Shown: positions 1 to 7,588 of the stretch, one piece after another
How the letters are laid out: each line of letters begins with the position of its first letter
How positions within the stretch are numbered: the first letter of the stretch is position 1
Assembly (NCBI RefSeq): GCF_001482405.1
Contig: NZ_LPXO01000009.1
Span: forward strand, 1-64,000
Origin: Pseudoponticoccus marisrubri
Lineage (GTDB): Bacteria > Pseudomonadota > Alphaproteobacteria > Rhodobacterales > Rhodobacteraceae
Length of the DNA stretch: 64,000 nt
Reading direction: 5' to 3'
Notes under the pieces: generated by a model
Seen by the model: only the letters and a program-made list of their open reading frames with translations
Database searches by the model: none
Told to the model about the DNA's origin: nothing
Made by a program: the position numbers and the translations under genes

Positions 1-213
1 AGGCAGGTCTCGGCGGCGTCGGGGTCGCGCATCAGGATCGCCTCGAAGATCGCCGCATGCGCCTCGTAATTGGCGCGGTTGCGGTCGGGCAGGCGCGGCA
101 TGCGCGACCATTGCGGCGCCAGCCACGTGGTATAGGCGCGGTGGATCGCCGGCAGGACCGGGTTGCTCGGGATGTCGTAGAGCACGCCGTGAAAGGCGTT
201 GTCGGTGCCGCAA
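1..213 (-). pseudogene. C-terminal remnant of an FCD-domain GntR regulator
   Basis: On the minus strand this stretch reads GTDNAFHGVLYDIPSNP, then a TTWLAPQW segment and NYEAHAAIFEAILMRDPDAAE. That is the second half of an FCD ligand-binding domain: the D-x-x-FH motif, an N-P turn, and the final H-x-x-I-x-x-AI helix. The helix-turn-helix half and the first FCD helices are missing. Upstream the frame stays open only to a stop near 261, without a plausible start or DNA-binding domain. The 3' end lies outside the window. It was probably an operon regulator that lost its N-terminus by a deletion or rearrangement near 205-225. Family call good; inactivity inferred. Confidence 0.6.
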
Positions 214-702
214 AATTCTGCGACAGGTCCATTCAACACTGACCACCCGATGGGGTCGGTTCACAGGCCAAGGTCTCGCACCCGCACATTTGTCGGCGAG
301 AGGAGATCATGGGGCGCTTTACGTCTCAGGCTCTGGGGCAGCGGGTCCTCTCGGGATAGGGTCAGAACGCCACCAAGTTCCGGCCTAAGCGCTATCGCTT
401 CTCCGCGGGAACATAGAACCATGGGAGGCTCGACGAGTTTGCCCCTTTGAACCGAGGATAACGCGGATCTGGCCGCCACAAAGCCTTGATGGAGGTTCGT
501 GGCGGGCAGGGTCAAGCAAACACGTTCGGTCGAAGGGGCCTTTGTCTTGGCGCTGATCAGCGGGTGGCGCGTGCAGGGGGGCGACCCTTTGCGACTGATC
601 CGGCAACTTGCGCGATCGCGCGAGGGGGGCGCGTCGTTGTTGTCCGTGGACGATGCGGAGCAGGGGCGCTGGCCCATGCGGACTGAAGCGATGCGCCGGC
701 GA
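214..702. other. About 490 bp without a recognisable gene
   Basis: This stretch lies between the broken regulator and the end of a peptide-transport ATPase gene. Its composition is more mixed than its surroundings (for example CAAAATTCTG at 211-220 and AACACGTTCG further in). An open frame on the minus strand (261-677) has no domain I recognise and no good ribosome binding site. I see no transposase, tRNA or clear terminal repeats. It looks like decayed or rearranged DNA. Confidence 0.5.
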
Positions 703-1455
703 TCAGCGGATCGAATTGATGGAGCTTTCCAGCAGGTGGCGGGTGTAGGGGGCTTCGGCCTGCTGGCGGCGCATGGCCTCGACGCTCAGCACCTCGACGA
801 AGCGGCCTTCCTGCATGACGCCGATGCGCTCGCAGAGATGGCCGACCACGCCGAGGTCGTGGGAGACCATGACATAGGTCAGCTTGTGCTCCTGGCGCAG
901 GTCGGTGAGCAGGTTCAGGATCTCGGCCTGCACCGAGACGTCCAGCGCCGAGGTCGGCTCGTCCAGCAGCACGATGGCCGGGTCGCAGGCGAGGGCGCGG
1001 GCGATGGCGACACGCTGGCGCTGGCCGCCCGAGAGCTGGTGCGGGTAGCGGAATCGGAAGCCTGGCCCCAGCCCCACATCGTCCAGCAGCCGGCCGATGC
1101 GCGTGTCGATGTCGCGCACGCCGTGCAGCTGCATCGCCTCGGACAGCACGCGGTCGACCGTGTGGCGCGGGTGCAGCGAGGCATAGGGGTCCTGAAAGAC
1201 CATCTGCACCTTGCGATAGAAGCTCTTGCTGCGCTTGGGGCCCAGCGTCTCGCCGGCGACGGTCATCTGCCCCGACCAGGTGGGCACCAGACCGGCGATG
1301 GCGCGCAGGATGGTGGACTTTCCCGACCCGCTCTCGCCCACCAGTCCGAAGCTCTCGCCGTCGGCGACCTCGAAGCTGACATCGCGGACGGCATCGGCGC
1401 GATCGGCCCCATGGCCGAACCAGACGGTCAGGTTGCGGATGTCGATGGCGCTCAT
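703..1455 (-). CDS. Peptide/nickel-type ABC transporter ATPase (second ATPase, DppF-like)
   Basis: The 250-residue ATPase subunit energises peptide import at the inner face of the membrane. Walker A GESGSGKST is at residues 40-48, signature LSGGQRQRVA at 141-150, Walker B IVLLDEP at 161-167 and the H-loop histidine at 199. All catalytic motifs are present. At 250 residues it is shorter than usual DppF/OppF proteins (about 320-330) and lacks the C-terminal cysteine-rich extension. It is the last gene of the operon that starts at 7420, and its start overlaps the preceding ATPase stop by ATGA. The substrate is probably a peptide, given the M19 dipeptidase in the same operon. Confidence 0.9.
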   Translation of the reverse strand: MSAIDIRNLTVWFGHGADRADAVRDVSFEVADGESFGLVGESGSGKSTILRAIAGLVPTWSGQMTVAGETLGPKRSKSFYRKVQMVFQDPYASLHPRHTVDRVLSEAMQLHGVRDIDTRIGRLLDDVGLGPGFRFRYPHQLSGGQRQRVAIARALACDPAIVLLDEPTSALDVSVQAEILNLLTDLRQEHKLTYVMVSHDLGVVGHLCERIGVMQEGRFVEVLSVEAMRRQQAEAPYTRHLLESSINSIR

Positions 1456-2318
1456 TGGCGGGCACTCACGGAAGGGGCCTCGCGCCAGGCGGGGTCGCGT
1501 TGCAGCACCTCCAGCCGGTCACGGGGATGTTCGAGATCGGGCACCGAGTTCAGCAGGCCCAGCGTGTAGGGATGGCGGGCGTGGCGCAGTTCGCTGGCCT
1601 TGCAGGTCTCGACGATGCGGCCGGCATACATGATGACGATCCGGTCGCAGAACTTGGCCACGAGGTTCAGGTCATGGCTGATGAACATCAGCCCCATGCC
1701 ACGCTCGCGCACCAGCTTGTCCATGATGTCGAGCACCTGCAGCTGGACCGAGACGTCCAGCGCGCTGGTCGGCTCGTCCGCGATCAGGATCTCGGGGTCG
1801 GGCAGCAGCATCATGGCGATCATGATGCGCTGGCCCATGCCGCCCGAGACCTCGTGCGGGTAGAGGTTCAGCACCCGTTCGGGATCGCGGATCGCCACCT
1901 CGTCAAGGGTGGCCAGCGCGCGCTTACGGGCCTCGGCGCGCGAGACGGGCTCATGCGCGCGCAGCGCCTCGACCAGCTGCTGGCCAACGGTCATCACCGG
2001 GTTCAGCGAGAACTTGGGATCCTGCATGATCATCGAGACGCGCCCGCCGCGCAGCTGGCGCATGCGCTTTTCCGAGGCGGTCAGCACGTCCTCGCCATGG
2101 ATCTGCAGCCGGTCGGCCTCGATCTCGCCGGGCGGTCGGATCAGGCGGAGGACGGCGCGGCCGGTCATCGACTTGCCCGAGCCGCTTTCGCCCACGATGC
2201 CCAGCCTCTCGCGGCCCAGCGTGAAGGAGATGCCGCGCACCGCGTCGAACACGCCGGTGCGGGTCTGGAAGCGCACCCAGAGGTTCTCGACATCCAGAAG
2301 CGGGGCGTCGTCGGTCAT
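1452..2318 (-). CDS. Peptide ABC transporter ATPase (DppD-like)
   Basis: This 288-residue ATPase is the first of the paired ATPases of this importer. Walker A GESGSGKSM is near residues 43-51, the signature is the variant VSGGMGQR, Walker B reads ILIADEP and the H-loop is FISHD. The start MTDDAPLLDVENLWV was chosen because its ATG overlaps the stop of the upstream permease by four bases; the frame extends further upstream but only inside that gene. The C-terminus ends with the HPYTLGLLNSVP segment typical of DppD, without the long cysteine-rich tail. Confidence 0.9.
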   Translation of the reverse strand: MTDDAPLLDVENLWVRFQTRTGVFDAVRGISFTLGRERLGIVGESGSGKSMTGRAVLRLIRPPGEIEADRLQIHGEDVLTASEKRMRQLRGGRVSMIMQDPKFSLNPVMTVGQQLVEALRAHEPVSRAEARKRALATLDEVAIRDPERVLNLYPHEVSGGMGQRIMIAMMLLPDPEILIADEPTSALDVSVQLQVLDIMDKLVRERGMGLMFISHDLNLVAKFCDRIVIMYAGRIVETCKASELRHARHPYTLGLLNSVPDLEHPRDRLEVLQRDPAWREAPSVSARQ

Positions 2319-3229
2319 GACTGTCCTTCCTTGGGGTCCAGCACGTCGCGCAAGCCATCGCCCAGCAGGTTGAAGGCGAGGCTGATCGAGAAGATCGCGA
2401 TGCCGGGAATGGTGGCCACCCACCAGCTGTCGAGGATGTACTTGCGCCCCTCCGAGATCATGGCGCCCCATTCCGGGCTGGGCGGCTGCGCGCCGAGGCC
2501 CAGAAAGCCCAGCCCCGCCGCGGTCAGGATGATGCCGGCCATGTCCAGCGTGACGCGGATCACGAGGCTGGAGATGCAGAGCGGCCAGATATGCTGGGTG
2601 ACGATGCGCAGCGGGCCCGCACCCTGCAGGCGGATGGCGTGGATGTAGTCGGAATTGCGGATGGTCAGCGTCTCGGCCCGGGCGATGCGGGCATAGGGCG
2701 GCCAGGCGGTGAGCGAGATCGCCAGCACCGCGTTCTCGATCCCGGCCCCCAGCGCGGCAACGAAGGCCAGCGCAAGGATCAGACGCGGGAAGGCCAGGAA
2801 GATGTCGGTCATCCGCATCAGCAGCACGTCGATCCAGCCGCCGGCATAGCCCGCCACGGTGCCCACGATCAGCCCCACGACCGGGGCCACCATGACCACC
2901 AGCGCGACGATGTAGATCGAGATGCGCGCGCCGTAGAGCAGGCGGGAATAGATGTCGCGGCCCAAGCTGTCGGTGCCCAGCAGGTGCCCGCCCTCGCCCG
3001 GGGCCAGCAGGCGCTGGCCCAGGTCCTGGGCGAAGGGATCATGCGTGGCCAGGAGCGGCGCGAAGATCGCCGCCAGCAGCAGCACCACCAGCACCATAAG
3101 GCCCAGCATGGCCAGCGTGTTGGACCGCAAGGTCAGCCAGCCCTTGTACCACGCGGCCATGCGGGCCTGCCGCCGCGAGGTGGGCTCTTCGGTCAGTAGC
3201 CAGGCGCGCAGCCCCTGCGATGTGCTCAT
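2315..3229 (-). CDS. Peptide ABC transporter permease (DppC-like)
   Basis: A 304-residue inner-membrane permease. The N-terminal cytoplasmic segment is followed by a first membrane helix (TLAMLGLMVLVVLLLAAI), then the HLLGTDSLGRDIYSRLLYGAR block typical of DppC proteins, several more helices and the EAA loop around residues 195-215 (AIRLQGAGPLRIVTQHIWP). The start overlaps the stop of the preceding DppB-like gene by ATGA. It forms the translocation pore with that protein. Normal length for the family. Confidence 0.92.
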   Translation of the reverse strand: MSTSQGLRAWLLTEEPTSRRQARMAAWYKGWLTLRSNTLAMLGLMVLVVLLLAAIFAPLLATHDPFAQDLGQRLLAPGEGGHLLGTDSLGRDIYSRLLYGARISIYIVALVVMVAPVVGLIVGTVAGYAGGWIDVLLMRMTDIFLAFPRLILALAFVAALGAGIENAVLAISLTAWPPYARIARAETLTIRNSDYIHAIRLQGAGPLRIVTQHIWPLCISSLVIRVTLDMAGIILTAAGLGFLGLGAQPPSPEWGAMISEGRKYILDSWWVATIPGIAIFSISLAFNLLGDGLRDVLDPKEGQS

Positions 3230-4287
3230 TTGGCCCTCGGGTCGAAGAAGCGGTAGAGAAGGTCGGAGAAAATGTTGATCCCCACGAAGATGGTGCCGAT
3301 CACGATGGTGCCGCCCAGGACCGAGTTCATGTCATTGGCCAGAAGCGAGGTCGTGATGTAGCTGCCCAGCCCCGGCCAGGCGAAGATGATCTCGGTCAGG
3401 ACCGACCCTTCGAGCAGGTTGGCATAGGCCAGCGCGATCACCGTCACCAGCTGGATGCGGATGTTGCGGAAGGCATGGCCCCAGATCACGTGCCGCTCGC
3501 TCAGCCCCTTGACCCGTGCGGTGGTCACGTATTCCGAGTTCAGCTGCTCCAGCATGAAGGACCGGGTCATTCGGCTGATATAGGCCAGGCTGTAATAGCC
3601 CAGCAGCGCGGCCGGCAGGATGATGTGCGAGAAGGCGTTGCGGAAGACGGTCCATTCGCCGCGCAGCGCGGCGTCGACAAGGATCATGCCGGTGATCGGC
3701 TCGACGATGCCCTGGTAGAAGATGCCCAGCCGCCCGGGCCCGGCCACCCAGCCAAGGATTCCGTAGAAGATCAGAAGGCCCACGAGGCCCAGCCAGAAGA
3801 TCGGCATGGAATACCCGATCAGCCCGACGAAACGGGCAACCTGGTCGATCCAGCTGCCGCGGCGCACCGCGGCCAGCACGCCCAGCGGCACGCCCAGGAT
3901 GACGCCGATCAGCGTGCCCAGTGTGGCCAGCTCCAGCGTGGCGGGGAAGACCCGCGCGATATCGGTGGTGACCTCCTGCCCGGTGCGGATCGACTTGCCG
4001 AACTCGCCCTGCAGCACGTCGCCCACGTAGATGCCGAACTGCACCAGCAGCGGCTGGTCGAGCCCCAGCTCGCGGAAGGTGGCGTCGTATTGTTCCTGTG
4101 TCGCGCGTTCGCCGATCACGGCGAGCACGGGGTCGATCGGCATCACGCGGCCGATCATGAAGGTCACGAAGAGCAGCCCCAGCAGCGTGGCGGCGACCGT
4201 CGCGACCGTGGCCAGCGATTTCCGGGCCCACAAGGGGACGGGCGGCCCAAGCCGCCCGCCCGTCTGATTGGCGTTCTGATCCGCCAT
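3226..4287 (-). CDS. Peptide ABC transporter permease (DppB-like)
   Basis: A 353-residue permease with about six membrane helices. After a short soluble N-terminus (MADQNANQTGG) come the first helix (ATLLGLLFVTFMIGRVMPID), the DppB-type ERATQEQYDATFRELGLDQPL periplasmic block and the EAA loop around VTTARVKGLSERHVIWGHAFRN. The C-terminus FFDPRAK is typical. The start codon directly follows the TAA stop of the solute-binding protein gene, so translation is probably coupled. Partner of the DppC-like permease encoded next. Confidence 0.92.
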   Translation of the reverse strand: MADQNANQTGGRLGPPVPLWARKSLATVATVAATLLGLLFVTFMIGRVMPIDPVLAVIGERATQEQYDATFRELGLDQPLLVQFGIYVGDVLQGEFGKSIRTGQEVTTDIARVFPATLELATLGTLIGVILGVPLGVLAAVRRGSWIDQVARFVGLIGYSMPIFWLGLVGLLIFYGILGWVAGPGRLGIFYQGIVEPITGMILVDAALRGEWTVFRNAFSHIILPAALLGYYSLAYISRMTRSFMLEQLNSEYVTTARVKGLSERHVIWGHAFRNIRIQLVTVIALAYANLLEGSVLTEIIFAWPGLGSYITTSLLANDMNSVLGGTIVIGTIFVGINIFSDLLYRFFDPRAK

Positions 4288-5883
4288 TTACTTGGTGATG
4301 ACCCAGTAGGAGACCGCGGTCGTGGCGCCGCCGGCGACGAAGTTCTCGACGCTGGCGCCCATGCCGTTCTGCTCGATCTGCTGGAACATGATGCCGAACG
4401 GGCTGACCTGCTGATGCTCGCGCTGCAGCTCGATATACATCTCGCGGCGCGCATCGGTGTCGTTCTCGACCACGGCGGCCAGGGTCTCCTCGCTCATCTC
4501 GGGGATGTCCCAGGCGTTGCGCCAGGCCAGCAGGCCGGTGGCGCCGGCCTCGTCGCTGTTGTCGGGATTGAAGGCGAAGGTGCCCGCGTTGGTGTTGGGG
4601 TCGGGATAGTCCGGACCCCAGGCGCCGAGATAGATGTCATGCTCGCGCGCGCGGTAGCGGTCCAGCGTCTGCGCGCCGGTGCCCACGATCAGCTCGATCT
4701 CGCAGCCCAGCTGGCCCCAGGTGTTCTGCAGCGACTGCGCGATGTCCAGACGCTCCTGCGCGTCGCGCACCGAGATCTTGATCGGCCCGCAATCGGGGTG
4801 ATCGGACTCGGCCAGCGCGGCCTTGGCGGCCTCCATGTCGAAGGTGAAAGGCGTCTCGTCCAGCGCGCCGAGGAAGGTGCGCGGCAGGAAGGCCTGGTGG
4901 ACCGTGTACTGGCCCTTCAGGAACGAGCCCGACATGCCCTCGTAATCGGTGGCCAGCTTCAGCGCCTCGATCACCTTGGGATCGGCCAGCATCTCCTTCT
5001 TCTGGTTGGCGGCGAAATACATCAGCCGGCCGCGCAGCTCGTCCACGATCTTGACGCCTTCGACGCCTTCCAGGCCGGCCACGTCCTCGGGCGAGAGGTT
5101 GCGCGCCACGTCGATGTCGCCGCGCTCAAGCTGCAGGCGCTGGGTGGCGCTTTCCTGGATGTGCTGCACGATCACCCGCTGCATCGCCGGCTCGTCACCG
5201 TGATAGTTGGGGTTGAGATCCATCAGCACGCTTTCGCTGGGCTTCCAGTCCACCACCTTGTAGGGGCCCGAGCCGGCGGTGTTGGTGCGCAGCCAGGCGT
5301 TGCCCATGTCGCCGTCGACCTCATTGGCCATGACGGTTTCCATGTCGACGATGCCGCCGATCGTGGCGGTCAGGCAGTTCAGCACGAAGGACAGCGCGTA
5401 GGGCTTGTCCAACGTCAGCACCAGCGTCTTGTCATCGGTGGCGACGATGGTCTCTTCGACATTTTCGGGGGTGAAGCCGAACTGGGTCAGGATGAAGGAG
5501 GGTGTCTTGTTCAGCTGCACCGCGCGGCGCAGCGAGAATTCCGCGTCCTTGGCCGTCACCGGGTTGCCCGAGGCAAAGGTGTGCCCCTCGGCCATGGTGA
5601 AGGTGATGGTCATCCCGTCTTCCGAGATCTCCCAGCTTTCGGCCAGCTGCGGCTGGTAGCCCGCCTCGAGGTCGAGCGGGTCGAAATTGACCAGCTTCTC
5701 GTAGACGTTGCGGCTGACATCGGCGCCGGCAAACTCGAAGCTCTCGGCCGGGTCGAAGGTCTTGATGTCGTCGATCCGGTTGGCGATCACCAGCATGTTG
5801 GGCGGCGTGTCGGCCTGTACGGGCGCGGTGGCCCCCATGATCATGGTTGCGGCGACGGCGGCCGCGACAAAACAGTTTTTCAT
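4288..5883 (-). CDS. Peptide ABC transporter solute-binding protein (family 5, DppA-like)
   Basis: A 531-residue periplasmic binding protein. The signal peptide is about residues 1-24 (VAAAVAATMIMGATAPVQAD) and carries no lipobox cysteine. The mature part shows the family-5 pattern: the ITFTMAEGHTFASGNPVTAKD block, the GSGPYKVVDWKPSES strand, and the lobe with YRAREHDIYLGAWGPDYPDPN. A GGGAG ribosome binding site lies seven bases before the ATG. It lies 20 bp after the M19 dipeptidase gene and before dppB-like. The ligand is probably a short peptide or peptide derivative, judged from the dipeptidase. Confidence 0.93.
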   Translation of the reverse strand: MKNCFVAAAVAATMIMGATAPVQADTPPNMLVIANRIDDIKTFDPAESFEFAGADVSRNVYEKLVNFDPLDLEAGYQPQLAESWEISEDGMTITFTMAEGHTFASGNPVTAKDAEFSLRRAVQLNKTPSFILTQFGFTPENVEETIVATDDKTLVLTLDKPYALSFVLNCLTATIGGIVDMETVMANEVDGDMGNAWLRTNTAGSGPYKVVDWKPSESVLMDLNPNYHGDEPAMQRVIVQHIQESATQRLQLERGDIDVARNLSPEDVAGLEGVEGVKIVDELRGRLMYFAANQKKEMLADPKVIEALKLATDYEGMSGSFLKGQYTVHQAFLPRTFLGALDETPFTFDMEAAKAALAESDHPDCGPIKISVRDAQERLDIAQSLQNTWGQLGCEIELIVGTGAQTLDRYRAREHDIYLGAWGPDYPDPNTNAGTFAFNPDNSDEAGATGLLAWRNAWDIPEMSEETLAAVVENDTDARREMYIELQREHQQVSPFGIMFQQIEQNGMGASVENFVAGGATTAVSYWVITK

Positions 5884-5903
5884 AACTTAACTCCCTGTTT
5901 TCA

Positions 5904-6956
5904 TTATAGTTCGCCCCACGTTTTCCGCAGGACGCGCATCCAGTTGCCATGCGTGATCCGGGCCATCAGCCCGTCATCCACGCCATGCGACCGCAGTGCC
6001 TCGATCAGGTTGGGAAGGCCGGCACAGTCCCCGATGCCCGCAGGCACAAGCGCCCCGTCGAAATCGGAGCCGAGGCCGACCCGGTCCTCGCCCAGCCGTT
6101 GGACCAGATGGTCAAAATGTCGTAGCATGATGTCAAGACCAAACTCGGCATCCATGCGCCCGTCGGGCCGCAGGAAGGCGCTGGCGAAGTTGATGCCCAC
6201 CATTCCATCACTGTCGCGGATCATGTCCAGCTGCCGGTCGGTCAGGTTGCGCGCATGCGGGCAGACCGCCCAGGCGTTGGAATGGGTGGCGACCAGCGGC
6301 GCGTCGCTGATCGCGGCCACGTCCTCCATGCCCGCCGCATTCAGATGCGACAGGTCCACCATGATCTTCAGCCGGTTGCATTCGCGGATCAGCGCGCGGC
6401 CGGCCTCGGTCAGCCCCGGGCCGATATCGGGGTCGGACGGGTAGCGGAAGGGCACGCCATGGCCCCAGACGGTCGGCCGGCTCCAGACCGGCCCGAGCGA
6501 GCGCAGCCCGCGCGCGTGCCAGTCATGCAGCCGGGCAAACTCGCGGTCGACACCCTCGGCGCCTTCGATGTGCGCCACGGCGGCCATCCGGGGGCCGGGC
6601 AGGGCGGTCTCGATCTCGGCCACGCTGCGGCAGAGTTGCACGGCACCCGCCGCCTCCAGCGCCTCGAGCGCGTCGAACCCCCGCCCTGTCCAGTCGGCGG
6701 CCATCGCCTCGTCCACCGGCGCGGGCAGGGGGATGTCGTAGGGCGGGTGCTTCATCTCGTCGTGGCGCAGGTCCTTGTCGTCCGGGCTGGGCACGAAGAT
6801 CGCGAACATGCCGCCGCCAAACCCGCCCTTCTGCGCGCGGGGCGCGTCGATATGGCCGTCATGCAGCCCCTTGGCCACGCCATCGGCCGAGACGTCGCCG
6901 CGCAGCAGCCGCAGGACAAGGTCGTTATGGCCGTCGAAGACGGGAAAGGCGGTCAT
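5904..6956 (-). CDS. Peptidase family M19 (membrane/renal-type) dipeptidase
   Basis: A 350-residue zinc dipeptidase. Metal-binding motifs are visible: FDGHNDLVLRL near the N-terminus (HxD), MVDLSHLN, ATHSNAWAVCPHARNLTD and the C-terminal LGSDFDGAL. There is no signal peptide, so it probably acts in the cytoplasm on imported dipeptides. Some relatives cleave D-amino-acid dipeptides or dehydropeptides, so the exact substrate is open. The start MTAFPVFDGHND overlaps the stop of the acetyltransferase gene by ATGA, which decides the start. It sits directly upstream of a peptide ABC transporter and is very likely its intracellular partner. Confidence 0.9.
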   Translation of the reverse strand: MTAFPVFDGHNDLVLRLLRGDVSADGVAKGLHDGHIDAPRAQKGGFGGGMFAIFVPSPDDKDLRHDEMKHPPYDIPLPAPVDEAMAADWTGRGFDALEALEAAGAVQLCRSVAEIETALPGPRMAAVAHIEGAEGVDREFARLHDWHARGLRSLGPVWSRPTVWGHGVPFRYPSDPDIGPGLTEAGRALIRECNRLKIMVDLSHLNAAGMEDVAAISDAPLVATHSNAWAVCPHARNLTDRQLDMIRDSDGMVGINFASAFLRPDGRMDAEFGLDIMLRHFDHLVQRLGEDRVGLGSDFDGALVPAGIGDCAGLPNLIEALRSHGVDDGLMARITHGNWMRVLRKTWGEL

Positions 6957-7420
6957 GGTGTCTCCAGTGTCATCTTGTAGCCCAGATGCGTCGCCTCGAA
7001 GCCCGCACGCTCGTAGAAGCGATGCGCTGCCGGGCGCGACCGGTCTGAGGTCAGCTGCACCAGCGCGCAGCCGCGCCGGCGCGCCTCGGCCAAGGCCCAG
7101 TCCAGCAGGAGCTGGCCCAGCCCATGGCCGCGCAGGTCCGAGGCCACGCGCATGGATTCGATCTGTGCCCGCCACGCGCCGTGCCGCGACAGGCCGGGCA
7201 GGAAGGACAGCAGCAGCGTGGCGACCGCCCGGCCGTCCTGCTCGCCCACCAGAAGCATGTGGTTGGGATCGGCGTCGATCACCGCAAAGGCGGACTGGTA
7301 GGCCGGGTCGGGCGTGCCCGCCTCGCGCGTGCGGCCAAGGTCGTCATCGGCGTATAGCGCGATCAGCGCGGGCAGATCCTCGGTCCGGGCGGGGCGGATG
7401 GACAGGGCAGGGGCGGTCAT
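6953..7420 (-). CDS. GNAT-family N-acetyltransferase
   Basis: A 155-residue acetyltransferase of the GNAT fold. The acetyl-CoA binding motif A is visible as IESMRVASDLRGHGLGQLLLDWAL (R-x-x-G-x-G/A type), followed by LVQLTSDRSRPAAHRFYERAGFE, the classic C-terminal strand and helix. I chose MTAPALSIRPARTEDLPALI as start because the GNAT domain begins there; an in-frame upstream start would add 26 residues without homology. It is the first gene of the dipeptidase/peptide transporter operon and may acetylate an amino acid or amine released from the peptide. The acceptor cannot be told from sequence. Confidence 0.85.
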   Translation of the reverse strand: MTAPALSIRPARTEDLPALIALYADDDLGRTREAGTPDPAYQSAFAVIDADPNHMLLVGEQDGRAVATLLLSFLPGLSRHGAWRAQIESMRVASDLRGHGLGQLLLDWALAEARRRGCALVQLTSDRSRPAAHRFYERAGFEATHLGYKMTLETP

Positions 7421-7588
7421 GCGCCGACTGTTGGACAAACTCGCGCGGGCTGCAATGCCTTTCGTGGCACCTGACTCGACGTGCAAAGGCAAGTTCATGG
7501 TGTACTTTCACCGCGCCGGCCGCTATGTGCGCCTTTTCCTCGAATCCGGCTTGCGCCCGATTCCCCGACAACGCCCGGAGCCGATGTC
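7421..7588. promoter_or_regulatory. Divergent intergenic region, acetyltransferase operon / DEAD-box helicase
   Basis: This 168-bp gap separates the minus-strand GNAT-dipeptidase-transporter operon from the plus-strand helicase and must hold both promoters. A GGAG at 7576-7579 is the likely ribosome binding site for the helicase ATG at 7589. I could not pick convincing -35/-10 pairs or an operator. Confidence 0.5.

Noticed and set aside
261-677. A 138-codon minus-strand frame in the unassigned stretch near the left end
   Set aside because: It has no recognisable domain and no ribosome binding site, and its codon use does not look like the neighbours. I treat it as non-coding or remnant DNA.
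3220-6444. A very long open frame (over 1000 codons) on the plus strand, opposite the first peptide transporter
   Set aside because: High-GC coding DNA leaves long stop-free antisense frames. Its translation is rich in H, Q, D, G and R without any domain, while the minus strand encodes clear transporter proteins.
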